Notes: a model not told the origin generated them from the letters alone. Counted from the stretch's first letter, positions 8,288 to 16,469 are shown. The stretch is 43,421 nt of DNA from Bacteroides sp. (GCA_023663525.1 JAMPHF010000001.1:616925-660345), one strand, 5' to 3'. Translations and numbers: made by a program.

Positions 8288-9217
8288 ATGAAGAAATACT
8301 TTCTTTCGTTAGGTGTGATTGCCGCTGCGACACTTTCGCTCACTTCTTGTCTTGGAAGCAGCTCAAGCGAGCAAACATACACCTTCACATACGGTCCGAA
8401 TGACTGCTTCAACTATGTGGTTGACCTGAAGACAGGCGAGTCATACATCGGACTTTCTCCGACCTATAAGTATGAAATTGAGACCGGAAGTCAGGAGATT
8501 GACATGGACATCTCCAATCTTCGTTTCAATTCGGATCTCTCTCCGATCAGTCTCCGTCTCCCGTCCATGACGATGAAGATCAACCAGAATGACGGATTTT
8601 ACAATATTTCCGCTAATGACATCAGTCCGGTAGGGGTTGGAAACTCATACGTGTTCGACTCCTTTACAATGCATTTTTATCCCTTCCGCAGCCCCGCGCT
8701 CTACGAGATCAACTATGTGGTCAATGACCGCTATGATGTCACCGTCTATCCGACCTATTTGGGCTACTACTCATCAGTGGCAGCCACCATCCATACCGCC
8801 GGATCGACAGAGACTACATTCAATGAAGTTGATCCCGAGACGGTGTATATCGTGCAGGTTAATCCCGAGAAGATGACTGCCTCTGTGATTCTCCTGAATG
8901 CAAAGTTTGCGACGGACGAGGTGCGTGAGAATCTTGAAATTCGTGGACTTCCCGTCACTCTCACGGATAGCGGCTACCGAATTTCTACCGAATCAGGAAA
9001 GACCTACGATGTCTATCAGTACTCCACACCGCAGTCCACGACTCCGCTTTCAGGCTACTCGTTCAGCAACATCTCTTTCAGTGCCGTCCTCTCGACCGGT
9101 GCGAGCATGAACTTCGATTGCACCCTCGGCACTACTGCGGTTGACAGCAAGATAGAGCGTAAATATTCAGTCCGCGCCACACTTCGCTATTTCCCGATGA
9201 ATACAGAGAATCAATAA
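8288..9217 (+). CDS. Lipoprotein of unknown function downstream of the TonB receptor
   Basis: This 309-residue protein has a clear lipoprotein signal: MKKYF, a hydrophobic core, and LTSC with the acceptor Cys at about residue 21, followed by a Gly/Ser-rich tether. The rest is rich in Thr, Tyr and Ser with alternating hydrophobic residues, suggesting beta-sandwich structure and exposure at the cell surface. I recognise no catalytic motif or named family. The 178-bp gap from the receptor includes a weak -7 element (TACCTTTA at 8241-8248), so it may have its own promoter. Position and lipidation suggest a ligand-binding partner of the receptor, but this is inference. Confidence 0.7.
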   Translation: MKKYFLSLGVIAAATLSLTSCLGSSSSEQTYTFTYGPNDCFNYVVDLKTGESYIGLSPTYKYEIETGSQEIDMDISNLRFNSDLSPISLRLPSMTMKINQNDGFYNISANDISPVGVGNSYVFDSFTMHFYPFRSPALYEINYVVNDRYDVTVYPTYLGYYSSVAATIHTAGSTETTFNEVDPETVYIVQVNPEKMTASVILLNAKFATDEVRENLEIRGLPVTLTDSGYRISTESGKTYDVYQYSTPQSTTPLSGYSFSNISFSAVLSTGASMNFDCTLGTTAVDSKIERKYSVRATLRYFPMNTENQ

Positions 9218-9319
9218 TGTAATCACCCGGAACATAACACCCCGGTGAGAAACACTACAACAACTCTCTCGACAAGCTGATGAACGAAGCCTGTGGAGAG
9301 GGTCGTTTTTTATCGTTTG

Positions 9320-9451
9320 GATTGAAAAGTGTATTTTTTAAGGGGTAAAATGGGTTGAAAAGTGTATTTTGGGGAGGGTGAAATGGGTTGAAAAGTGTAT
9401 TTTTTGAGGGGTGAAATAGGTTGAAAAGTGTATTCTGTTGGTTTGAATCGG
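9320..9451. repeat. Four tandem 33/34-bp repeats
   Basis: Four consecutive units begin at 9320, 9354, 9387 and 9420, each starting with (G)TTGAAAAGTGTATT and ending in a G-rich GGGGTGAAAT-type tail. The fourth unit has degenerated at its 3' end. No ORF spans them. They fill much of the 384-bp gap between the lipoprotein gene and the WYL regulator. Confidence 0.8.
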
Positions 9452-9486
9452 CTTCCTACGGATGCCTTTACTGGGATTGACTGATG

Positions 9487-9568
9487 CCGTGCATGACTAC
9501 GCTACGCTTCGTCATACACGGTTACTGATAAATCGACATCCTATCGGATGTCACATTATTCTAATGTG
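9487..9568. other. Cluster of three adjacent hairpins
   Basis: Three inverted repeats follow the tandem repeats. CCGTGCATGAC (9487-9497) pairs with GTCATACACGG (9511-9521) with one mismatch. GACATCC (9535-9541) pairs with GGATGTC (9546-9552). CACATTA (9552-9558) pairs with TAATGTG (9562-9568). The genes on either side converge here, so one hairpin may terminate transcription, but none has a clear T-run. Confidence 0.55.
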
Positions 9569-9601
9569 TGTTGGAGTGGATTACTTTGAACATCGTCATG
9601 C

Positions 9602-10603
9602 TTATATGTTCTGAGGATCTTGTTTTTGTACATTGTTAGACAACTGTATGCTGATAGTTTGGTCTGTATGTGCGTTATTTTGTGTCTCGTCGCTCTTTTC
9701 GGGGGTGGTGGATTCGTATTGGTCGAGTGCGGAACGCAGGGCTGATGTCACCATGGCGCGGAGTTCGGGTGGGGAAATGACTTTCACGTCCGCGCCGAGC
9801 GACAGAAGTTCCTGAACGAAGTCGGGAGTCAGTCGCAGCCGGTAGTGGAAGTCTGAAAAAGTGTCGTGGATTTCTTCGCGTTGCGAATGATGCAGTGGCA
9901 GCGCGCGCAGATATTTTGCCCGACGAGCCGTGGAGCGAATCACGACATGATGAGGTTCCGCTTGGGTGAAGACTATGCCAAACGAGTCGCTGACGAAGTT
10001 TTCGGCATTGAAATCGGGATTGACATTGAACGTCTCACTGCCGATCGTGACATCCTCCATACGGTCGAGAGCGTAGGTCTTTATGATACCGTCGCGGGTG
10101 TTGAGTCCGGTGACATACCACCGTTGCTTGAATATCTTTAGGAAATATGGCTCGACGACCACATCGCGTGTAGGATTTATCCTCGTGTACGGACGGTAGG
10201 TGAAGTGGAGCGGTCGGTGTTCGCGCAGGGCTGAGATTACTTGGGAGAGATAGAGACGTGCGGAGGGGACATCCTCAAGAAAAATGGCGTCTGAGACATC
10301 ACGCACTGACGACAGAACGTTGCTCATTGCTGCTGAATTGAGCAGCCAATCGGTCACACTTGCCTGATGTGAATCGCCGGAGTCGATGTAGTATTCGTAG
10401 GTTGACGCATTACATTCGATGTTGATGTTGAACAATTCTTCAATGGCATTGCGGTAGTTGTAGAACGTGCGCCGTGGGAGTGGCTCTCCCTCGGAATAAG
10501 GTGAAAGCATCCACAGTTCGTTCAGTTTCTCTCGCGTGATGGCACCGTAGCGTCGGATGGTGTCAATCAGCCATATATATCGGGCAAGGAGGTTACGGGA
10601 CAT
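9602..10603 (-). CDS. WYL-domain transcriptional regulator
   Basis: This 333-residue protein has an N-terminal winged helix-turn-helix (about residues 1-65, with YGAITREKLNELW and RRTFYNYRNAI). A WYL domain follows from about residue 145. Its signature appears as RPLHFTYRPY and KQRWYVTGLNTRDGIIKTYALDRM (the WYL triad reads WYV). A WCX-like C-terminal region covers about 215-295. The last ~40 residues are a polar, low-complexity tail. WYL proteins are DNA-binding regulators that sense nucleic-acid or nucleotide ligands and often control DNA repair or defence genes. No target is evident, since its neighbours are the repeat field at 9.3-9.6 kb and an antiporter gene. A short repeat array lies just upstream. 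Confidence 0.88.
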   Translation of the reverse strand: MSRNLLARYIWLIDTIRRYGAITREKLNELWMLSPYSEGEPLPRRTFYNYRNAIEELFNINIECNASTYEYYIDSGDSHQASVTDWLLNSAAMSNVLSSVRDVSDAIFLEDVPSARLYLSQVISALREHRPLHFTYRPYTRINPTRDVVVEPYFLKIFKQRWYVTGLNTRDGIIKTYALDRMEDVTIGSETFNVNPDFNAENFVSDSFGIVFTQAEPHHVVIRSTARRAKYLRALPLHHSQREEIHDTFSDFHYRLRLTPDFVQELLSLGADVKVISPPELRAMVTSALRSALDQYESTTPEKSDETQNNAHTDQTISIQLSNNVQKQDPQNI

Positions 10604-10611
10604 TTTTAAAT

Positions 10612-10680
10612 ACTTTGTATTTAAGTATGAAGTGTTAAGTATAAAGTGTTAAGTATAAAGTATTAGGTGTGAAGTGTTAG
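10612..10680. repeat. Short tandem AAGTGTTA/AAGTATAA repeat array
   Basis: The 102-bp gap upstream of the WYL gene is made largely of imperfect 7- to 14-base repeats (TAAGTATGAAGTGT, TAAGTATAAAGTGT, TAAGTATAAAGTAT, TAGGTGTGAAGTGT). The same words recur at 38767-38808 after the citramalate synthase-like gene, where no relation between the genes is evident. Confidence 0.6.
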
Positions 10681-10705
10681 GGGGTGATGGCTGACATGGA
10701 TGATA

Positions 10706-12019
10706 TTAGCTGATTTTACGTGGAAAGAGGAAGATTATGGACAGGGCTATCATTATGGCGAGGGCCCAGGGATAGTAGAGGTAGGGGAAAGGGGCGGCGG
10801 GTGAGATTCCGGCAAGCGATGTGGCGAGCAGGGTCTGTGCGCCGTAGGGTATGAGGCATTGGACCACACAGGAGGCCGAGTCGAGGAGCGACGCACTTTT
10901 GCGCGGGTCTATACCGTAGCGTTCGGCAATGTCGCGCGAGATTCCTCCCACGGTTATGATTGCGACAGTGTTGTTGGCGGTGCAGAGATTGACGATTCCT
11001 ACAAGTATAGCGACTATGGCTTGCGCTCCCCGTCGGCCTCTGATGCGTACGGTGAGTCCCTGGAGGAGAAATTGTATGCCCCCGGCCGCTTTTATCAGCC
11101 CGAGCATTCCGGCGGCGAGCAAGGTTATGATGATGAGGTCGCCCATTCCGTCGATGCCGCTTCCTGCGTAAGTCGCCATGTCTATCAGGCTTATGCCCTC
11201 TGTGAGACCCATCACGACGGCGGTCAGGATACCAAGCGTGAGGACAATGGTGACATTGATTCCTGCGATGGCTGTGACGAGTACAACGATGTAGGGGAGG
11301 ATAAGGAGATAGTTGCTTTCACTTGCGAGAGCCATGGCCGGTGTGTCCTTACCCATGAATATGTAGGCTATGAGGGTGACAACCGCTGCCGGAAGTGCTA
11401 TCCAGAGGTTGGCCTTGAACTTATCGGCCATGTTGCAGCCTTGCGAACGTGTGGCGGCAATGGTGGTGTCGGATATGAACGACAGATTATCACCGAAAAA
11501 TGCACCTCCGAGCACCACAGCCACGTAGAACGCCACGTTTGCGTCAACCGTCTGTGCTATCTCCACTGCGAGCGGAGTGAGGGCCACAACCGTGCCAACC
11601 GATGTCCCGACAGAGAGCGAGATGAAGCAGGCTGCAAAAAATAGGGTAGGGATCACAGCTTCGGGGGGAAAGAAACGCAGGGTGAGATTGACCGTAGCGT
11701 CGATAGCTCCAATCTCTTTCGCGACTGTCGCGAAAGCTCCGGCAAGGACAAATACCCAGATCATGTAGAGGATATTGAAATGTCCGGCTGCGCGCGAGAA
11801 TGTCTCGATGCGGTCCATCAGCGAGTGACCCCGATAGATGGCCACGGCCCACATCGACGATATGACGAGCGCGACAGCGATGGGCATTTTGTAGAAATCG
11901 TTGAGGATAACCGAAACGGCTACGTAGAGAAGGAGGAAAACCGCGACCGGCGAAAGCGCGAGCCACCCTTTTGCGGGCGGAATGCGCCGGTCGGTGTCAA
12001 TGGTTGGTTGCTGAATCAT
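10706..12019 (-). CDS. NhaC-family Na+/H+ antiporter
   Basis: This 437-residue inner-membrane protein has about 11-12 hydrophobic spans. The family signature GGAFFGDNLSFISDTTIAAT lies around residues 170-190, with conserved Asn, Asp and Thr expected in the transport path. A second polar patch (CTANNTVAIITVGGISR) lies near residue 350. NhaC-type antiporters exchange Na+ for H+, and some relatives exchange dicarboxylates (malate or lactate) for cations, so the exact substrates are not fixed. In this cell it could balance Na+ with the decarboxylase pump encoded at 14.8-19.5 kb. The gene is monocistronic with a consensus promoter directly upstream. Confidence 0.88.
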   Translation of the reverse strand: MIQQPTIDTDRRIPPAKGWLALSPVAVFLLLYVAVSVILNDFYKMPIAVALVISSMWAVAIYRGHSLMDRIETFSRAAGHFNILYMIWVFVLAGAFATVAKEIGAIDATVNLTLRFFPPEAVIPTLFFAACFISLSVGTSVGTVVALTPLAVEIAQTVDANVAFYVAVVLGGAFFGDNLSFISDTTIAATRSQGCNMADKFKANLWIALPAAVVTLIAYIFMGKDTPAMALASESNYLLILPYIVVLVTAIAGINVTIVLTLGILTAVVMGLTEGISLIDMATYAGSGIDGMGDLIIITLLAAGMLGLIKAAGGIQFLLQGLTVRIRGRRGAQAIVAILVGIVNLCTANNTVAIITVGGISRDIAERYGIDPRKSASLLDSASCVVQCLIPYGAQTLLATSLAGISPAAPFPYLYYPWALAIMIALSIIFLFPRKIS

Positions 12020-12050
12020 TTTTAATTGGGCCTTTTATCGTTCCTTACCA

Positions 12051-12081
12051 CAAAAATACGTAAAGTTTTCATAGAAACAAA
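12051..12081 (-). promoter_or_regulatory. Consensus promoter of the NhaC-type antiporter gene
   Basis: On the minus strand, TTTG at 12078-12081 is followed by exactly 19 bases and then TATTTTTG at 12051-12058. This is the Bacteroidetes housekeeping promoter pattern TTTG-N19-TAnnTTTG. The predicted start lies about 25 nt before the start codon at 12019. Confidence 0.75.
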
Positions 12082-12126
12082 AGATATGTGTTGTCCGCAA
12101 CCACAAAACGAAACGGAAAAATGTTG

Positions 12127-12134
12127 TAAATTTG
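12127..12134 (+). promoter_or_regulatory. -7 element (TAAATTTG) for the HipA-like gene
   Basis: TAAATTTG matches the Bacteroidetes -7 consensus and lies 16 bases before the ATG at 12151, which implies a very short leader. No TTTG occurs 19-21 bases upstream, so the promoter may be weak or activator-dependent. Confidence 0.4.
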
Positions 12135-12150
12135 TAAACCGTATATAATC

Positions 12151-12939
12151 ATGACACTTGACATACGACATGAACAAACCCTGCTCTACATGCAACCGTT
12201 GCGTGAGGGTGGCTCGCTTCCGGGGCTGGTCGAGGCTTCGGACGGATTCAAATATGTGGCAAAATTTCGTGGCGCGGGTCACGGGACCAAGGCTCTGATC
12301 GCCGAGTTCATCGGCTCGGAATTGGCGCGTGCAACCGGATTCCGCGTCCCGGAGCTTGTGTTTCTTGATCTGGCGGAGGATTTCGGGCGCACTGAGCCTG
12401 ACGAGGAGGTGCAGGATCTTCTGAGAGCGAGCACCGGGCTGAATCTCGGTGTACATTTCCTCTCCGGCGCGCTGACGTGGGATGTCATTGCCAATCGCAC
12501 TGATGAACTGACGGCCTCACGCCTCGTCTGGCTCGACGCCTTCCTGACCAATATCGACAGGACGGTGCGCAACACCAATATGCTTTACTGGAACCGCGAG
12601 CTGTGGCTCATAGACCAGGGAGCGTCGCTCTATTTTCACCATTCATGGTCCGATTGGCGCAAGGCTGCTCTGAGTCCGTTCCCCTACGTGAAGGATCATG
12701 CGCTCCTGCGCCATGCTTCAAAGATGGAGGAGGCCGACAGGATGATGCATGAGTCAATCACGCCCGAGGTGATTGATGCGGTGGTTGACGCTGTCCCCGC
12801 TGACTGGCTTGAGGCTTCGGGAACGCCTGCCACTGTCGCGGAGCAGCGTGAAATCTACCGCGATTTTCTGAAAACACGTTTGTCGAACTCTCAAATTTTC
12901 GTGCGCCATGCAATCGAATCAAGACAAAAATCTGTTTGA
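12151..12939 (+). CDS. HipA-like (HipA_2) kinase-fold protein
   Basis: This 262-residue cytoplasmic protein retains the layout of a HipA-type Ser/Thr kinase. It has a nucleotide-binding Lys at about residue 38 (YVAKF), a helix-C Glu near 52, and a catalytic loop NIDRTVRNTN with Asp136 and Asn141 or Asn143. A metal-binding Asp at about 155 sits in LIDQGA. It is much shorter than HipA (about 440 residues) and lacks the N-terminal HipA subdomain, which fits the HipA_2 branch. No HipB-like antitoxin is present. The gene overlaps the downstream DUF3037 gene by 32 bp, a pairing I recall as recurrent in other bacteria. Its substrate and role (toxin, regulator or defence) are not known. Confidence 0.8.
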   Translation: MTLDIRHEQTLLYMQPLREGGSLPGLVEASDGFKYVAKFRGAGHGTKALIAEFIGSELARATGFRVPELVFLDLAEDFGRTEPDEEVQDLLRASTGLNLGVHFLSGALTWDVIANRTDELTASRLVWLDAFLTNIDRTVRNTNMLYWNRELWLIDQGASLYFHHSWSDWRKAALSPFPYVKDHALLRHASKMEEADRMMHESITPEVIDAVVDAVPADWLEASGTPATVAEQREIYRDFLKTRLSNSQIFVRHAIESRQKSV

Positions 12940-13303
12940 ATACGCCGTGGTGCGCTATCTCCCGCGTGTTGAGCGTGAGGAGTTCATGAACATAGGGCTG
13001 GTGATGATGTGCAAACGCCGTCGATGGATAAAAACGCGCCTTGACTTTGATGAGAGCAGGCTGAGGGCGTTCGCCCCCCGGGCTGATGTTGACGCGCTTC
13101 GCGGTCAGCTTGAGGCATTCAGCCGCGTTGCTGCCGGCTGTCCGGGGGCAATCGGAGAGCTTGAGCCTCATGAGCGGTTCAGATGGCTGACGGCCGTCAG
13201 AAGTGCCTGTCTATCGACCTCGCGCCCGCATCCGGGACTGACTGATGACCTTGATGCGACTTTTGATCGGCTCTATGGTGAGCTGGTGGCCTCGGAGCGT
13301 TAA
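12908..13303 (+). CDS. DUF3037 protein, partner of the HipA-like kinase
   Basis: This 131-residue soluble protein fits the DUF3037 family. It opens with FEYAVVRYLPRVEREEFMNIGL, a feature typical of the family, continues with a short basic segment (KRRRWIKTRLDFDESRL), and ends in an acidic helix. It starts inside the HipA-like gene (32-bp overlap in another frame), so the two are very likely made together. No enzymatic motif is visible. By analogy with two-gene toxin modules it might be a regulatory or inhibitory subunit for the kinase, but this is speculation. An ATG at 12908 is the only early start that preserves the conserved N-terminus. Confidence 0.75.
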   Translation: MQSNQDKNLFEYAVVRYLPRVEREEFMNIGLVMMCKRRRWIKTRLDFDESRLRAFAPRADVDALRGQLEAFSRVAAGCPGAIGELEPHERFRWLTAVRSACLSTSRPHPGLTDDLDATFDRLYGELVASER

Positions 13304-13311
13304 ATATACGA

Positions 13312-14088
13312 TCAGCAGGAGGAAATCATGTCGCGTATGGCGAGCGATGCGAGTGTAATGCCGAAGATTGCGGTGATGTGCATCATCGCACCGTTGGTCG
13401 AGACCTTGTTGAATGTCATGGCTCCGCTGTTGTCAACGAGTTGCTGCGCATCGGGATGGTTGCTGATAAGCTCATCGGAGTAGACACATTTGAATTTTTT
13501 TGCCGGATACACACCGCTTTTCTTAAATTTGCGGCGCAGGGCTGCTGCGAGCGGACAGCCCTTGACTTTCCAAAATTCGGTCACCGAGACTCTCGAAGGA
13601 TCCATCTTCAATGCCGCTCCCATCGATGAGTAGAAGCGGACCGGGTGTCCGGTGCCGCTTGTGGCGGTCATGGCGCGGGTTGCGTTGAGGATGAGGAGTG
13701 CTTTGTCGGAGAGTGAGTCGATTGCGTCGATTATGACATCGTAGTTTTCAAGATTGTAGTTTGACTGGGTGTCTGATGTGTAGAAATCATGTATAGCCTC
13801 GATTTGTGCGTCAGGATTTATGTCGGTGAGCCTTTTTTTCATCACATCGACTTTCACCATGCCTATGGTGGAGGCTGTTGCGGGAAGCTGACGGTTGATA
13901 TTGGACGCTGCCACGCAGTCTGCATCGACGATGGTCAGCTTTGTCACGCCGCTCCTGACGAGGGTCTCGGCAGCCCAACTGCCCACGCCACCCATGCCGA
14001 AGATGATAACGCGCGCATCGGCTATGGCATCGAGAGCCGTGCGTCCGACGAGCAGGGCTGTGCGGTTGAAGATTTCTTCGCGATTCAT
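13312..14088 (-). CDS. tcdA: tRNA threonylcarbamoyladenosine dehydratase TcdA (CsdL)
   Basis: This 258-residue protein is an E1/ThiF-type enzyme with the nucleotide-binding loop GMGGVGSW at residues 31-38, VDADCVAASNINRQ at about 54-67, and a DVIIDAIDS segment. TcdA uses ATP to cyclise t6A at position 37 of ANN-decoding tRNAs to ct6A. Length and the SNINRQ signature favour TcdA over MoeB or ThiF, which carry two CxxC zinc pairs absent here. The preceding small gene (14119-14499) on the same strand is 30 bp away and may be co-transcribed. TsaE, which acts earlier in the same modification, is at 28454-28879. Confidence 0.9.
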   Translation of the reverse strand: MNREEIFNRTALLVGRTALDAIADARVIIFGMGGVGSWAAETLVRSGVTKLTIVDADCVAASNINRQLPATASTIGMVKVDVMKKRLTDINPDAQIEAIHDFYTSDTQSNYNLENYDVIIDAIDSLSDKALLILNATRAMTATSGTGHPVRFYSSMGAALKMDPSRVSVTEFWKVKGCPLAAALRRKFKKSGVYPAKKFKCVYSDELISNHPDAQQLVDNSGAMTFNKVSTNGAMMHITAIFGITLASLAIRDMISSC

Positions 14089-14118
14089 TAATCAGGATGT
14101 ATCAGCAATCAGAATATA

Positions 14119-14499
14119 TCAGCACATTTCATTCTCCACGCAGGTGTCGTGACGCTTGCCTGAGAGTGATTTCTTGAGTTTTGACCAGACGGATGGCTCG
14201 TTCATGCGCAGATGGACGTTGACATCGGAATTGTGCTTATTGAGGAAAATGATCGAATTGGGGAGAACTACGCCGATGGTATTTTCAAATTCAAGGATTT
14301 CGTGGATGTGGCGCAGTGGAATTGATGCGAATGGTGATTTCGGGTCAACGCTACCGATATAAAGATTGTTCTCGTCAATAACTATGCCGTGATTTTCGAG
14401 AGCGTATGTAAAGAGGAGAGCGATGTCAAGCTCATCGGGCGAAGCCGGTGGACGCTTGTATTGCTTGTAAATCTGCTCTATTAGCTGTCGTGTTACCAT
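14119..14499 (-). CDS. Small hypothetical protein upstream of tcdA
   Basis: This is a 126-residue soluble protein with no signal peptide or membrane segment. It begins with a charged helix (MVTRQLIEQIYKQYKRPP), continues with a predicted alpha/beta core containing GIVIDENNLYIG and an HEILEFEN segment, and ends in a basic then Cys-containing tail. I recognise no family. It lies 30 bp upstream of tcdA in the same direction, so a shared transcript is likely. A link to tRNA modification is only positional. Codon use looks like that of the core genes around it. Confidence 0.65.
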   Translation of the reverse strand: MVTRQLIEQIYKQYKRPPASPDELDIALLFTYALENHGIVIDENNLYIGSVDPKSPFASIPLRHIHEILEFENTIGVVLPNSIIFLNKHNSDVNVHLRMNEPSVWSKLKKSLSGKRHDTCVENEMC

Positions 14500-14710
14500 G
14501 TCAGTGGTGTAAATTGAAATCAGTTCGGTTAGGACGCTTCACTGTGATTTCTGAAATTGCGATGAATGTCCGTTGATACACGTGGAAGCCTTTACCGTTA
14601 AAAACAACATAACTTGCGGGATGGTTTGAGCCTGAATGTTAAAAGGAGGCTCATGGAAATGTTAAGAGGATGTCACTATTGTGAGGTCAATCCCGGCAGG
14701 CGGGATGACG

Positions 14711-14767
14711 AAAAAATGGCAGGGACACGAATCCGGTCTACATGCAATCCGGATGCTGTGTCCCTGC
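14711..14767 (-). terminator. Rho-independent terminator of the decarboxylase operon
   Basis: GGCAGGGACAC (14718-14728) pairs perfectly with GTGTCCCTGCC (14757-14767), and inner ATCCGG/CCGGAT arms extend the stem. On the minus strand it is followed by a T-run (complement of AAAAAA at 14711-14716), just after the stop of the beta-subunit gene. The rest of the 14500-14792 gap holds only a weak GAGCCT/AGGCTC pair and a small hairpin at 14686-14709. Confidence 0.85.
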
Positions 14768-14792
14768 CTCTGATGAGTGTGGCTGCAGTGGA

Positions 14793-15947
14793 CTATGCGA
14801 GGAATCCGAGGAGGACACCGGCTGCCACAGCCGAACCGATCACACCGGCCACGTTCGGACCCATGGCATGCATCAGCAGATAGTTGCTCGGGTCATATTC
14901 GAGACCGAGGTTATTGGAGATGCGGGCAGACATGGGGACGGCCGAAACGCCGGCGTTGCCGATGAGCGGGTTGATTTTCTTTGATTTGGGGAGGAAAAGA
15001 TTGAAAACCTTCACAAAGAGCACACCGCTGGCCGATGCGATGACAAAGGCCATGAATCCGAGGAGGAAGATGCGGATGGTCTCCGAGGTGAGAAATTCGG
15101 ATGCCTGGGTCGATGCACCGACGGTCATGCCGAGGAGGATGGTGACAATGTCGGTGAGGGCATTGCTGGCGGTCTTTGCGAGACGGTTGGTGACACCGCA
15201 CTCACGGAGAAGATTGCCGAAGAAAAGCATACCGAGAAGTGGCAGACCGGAGGGAACGACGAAGCAGGTGAGAATCATTCCGACGATGGGGAAGATGATC
15301 TTCTCGTTCTGCGAGACGGCGCGTGCCGGTTTCATCTTGATGACGCGCTCATGCTTGGTGGTGAGGAGACGCATCAACGGTGGCTGGATCACAGGCACGA
15401 GAGCCATGTAGGAGTAGGCCGATACCGCGATCGCACCCATGAGGTTGGGGGCGAGCTTCGATGAAAGGAAGATGGCCGTAGGACCGTCGGCACCACCGAT
15501 GATGGCGATTGCACCTGCCTGATCGGGCGCGAAGCCGAGGAGGAGAGCCACCATATAGGCTCCGAAGATACCGAACTGGGCTGCTGCACCGATGAGCATG
15601 AGTTTCGGATTGGCGATGAGAGCCGAGAAGTCGGTCATGGCACCGATTCCGAGGAAAATCAAGGGGGGATACCATCCGGCGCTTACACCATTATAAAGAA
15701 TATTGAGCACGGATCCTTCCTCATAGATACCGATCTCAAGACCGGCTGTGGTGTTGAAGGGGACGTTACCGATGAGAATACCGAAGCCGATGGGCACGAG
15801 GAGCATCGGTTCGAAATTCTTCTTGATGGCGAGCCAGATGAAGAACAATCCCACAAGCAACATCACGAGGTGCTCCCATGTGGCATTGTAGAAACCTGTC
15901 AGATGCCAGAACTCCTGAAGGTTTTGGATTAAAAATTCGCTGAACAT
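14793..15947 (-). CDS. Na+-translocating decarboxylase beta subunit (OadB/MmdB type)
   Basis: This 384-residue inner-membrane protein has roughly 9-10 membrane spans. It carries the conserved Na+-channel segments GAMTDFSALIANPK and GAIAIIGGADGPTAIF, the latter containing the key Asp of the pump, and a C-terminal GNAGVSAVPMSAR and HAMGPNVAGVIGSAVAAG. The beta subunit decarboxylates carboxybiotin on the carrier protein and couples this to Na+ export. Substrate specificity comes from the alpha subunit; here the neighbours indicate methylmalonyl-CoA. It is the last gene of the operon, 65 bp after the biotin carrier gene, and is followed by a strong terminator. Confidence 0.94.
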   Translation of the reverse strand: MFSEFLIQNLQEFWHLTGFYNATWEHLVMLLVGLFFIWLAIKKNFEPMLLVPIGFGILIGNVPFNTTAGLEIGIYEEGSVLNILYNGVSAGWYPPLIFLGIGAMTDFSALIANPKLMLIGAAAQFGIFGAYMVALLLGFAPDQAGAIAIIGGADGPTAIFLSSKLAPNLMGAIAVSAYSYMALVPVIQPPLMRLLTTKHERVIKMKPARAVSQNEKIIFPIVGMILTCFVVPSGLPLLGMLFFGNLLRECGVTNRLAKTASNALTDIVTILLGMTVGASTQASEFLTSETIRIFLLGFMAFVIASASGVLFVKVFNLFLPKSKKINPLIGNAGVSAVPMSARISNNLGLEYDPSNYLLMHAMGPNVAGVIGSAVAAGVLLGFLA

Positions 15948-16012
15948 AGTGTGATGGATTTCTTAGAAATGAGTATTTCAAAAATTGAATGTTTTGGATA
16001 CACTCAATCTAA

Positions 16013-16447
16013 TCATTCGAGGACTATGAGAGCGGTGCCTTGGAGGACAGAGTCGCCCGGAGTCACGTTGACGGCTGCGACCTTTCCGTCGCGACCGGCA
16101 TGGATGGCGTTTTCCATCTTCATGGCTTCGAGGACCACCACAGTGTCGGAAGCCTTGACAGTGTCACCGACCTTTGCGCTGACTGACATCACTACGCCCG
16201 GAAGCGGAGCCTCGACGGTGTAGCTTCCGCCGCTGACTTGCGGTTTGTTGATGACCTTCGCGCCTGTCTCAGTGCGGGGAGCGGCTGAGGGACGGGGAGC
16301 CGATACGATGTTGACGGGCTTTTCGGGCTTCTGGAGCTCAACCTTGTAGGGAACGCCGTTGACCTCCACCTTGGCGAGATTGTTGTCGATGTCGCCGATT
16401 TTAACCGTATAGAGGTTTCCGTTGATTCTATATTTGTACTCTTTCAT
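16013..16447 (-). CDS. Biotin carboxyl carrier subunit (MmdC-like)
   Basis: This is a 144-residue protein with an N-terminal beta-rich segment (about 1-40), a flexible Pro/Ala/Lys linker (about 41-70) and a C-terminal biotinyl domain (about 75-144). The biotin-accepting Lys is residue 110 in the motif EAMKM. It carries the carboxyl group from the carboxyltransferase to the membrane beta subunit. Short stand-alone carriers with a Pro-rich linker are typical of the Na+-pumping decarboxylases. It lies 22 bp after the OadG-like gene and needs biotin attached by BirA, encoded at 28903-29667. Confidence 0.92.
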   Translation of the reverse strand: MKEYKYRINGNLYTVKIGDIDNNLAKVEVNGVPYKVELQKPEKPVNIVSAPRPSAAPRTETGAKVINKPQVSGGSYTVEAPLPGVVMSVSAKVGDTVKASDTVVVLEAMKMENAIHAGRDGKVAAVNVTPGDSVLQGTALIVLE

Positions 16448-16469
16448 TGTTTTTTCTGGTTAAGTATGT

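Noticed and set aside
9320..9451. Possible CRISPR array
   Set aside because: The four 33-bp units abut directly, with no unique spacers, and no cas genes are present.
10859..11644. Long plus-strand ORF (261 codons) opposite the antiporter gene
   Set aside because: It is the reverse reading of a well-supported membrane protein gene; composition is dominated by complement codons and no motif is seen.
12151..13303. Standard HipBA toxin-antitoxin
   Set aside because: The kinase lacks the N-terminal HipA part and no HipB-like helix-turn-helix gene is adjacent.
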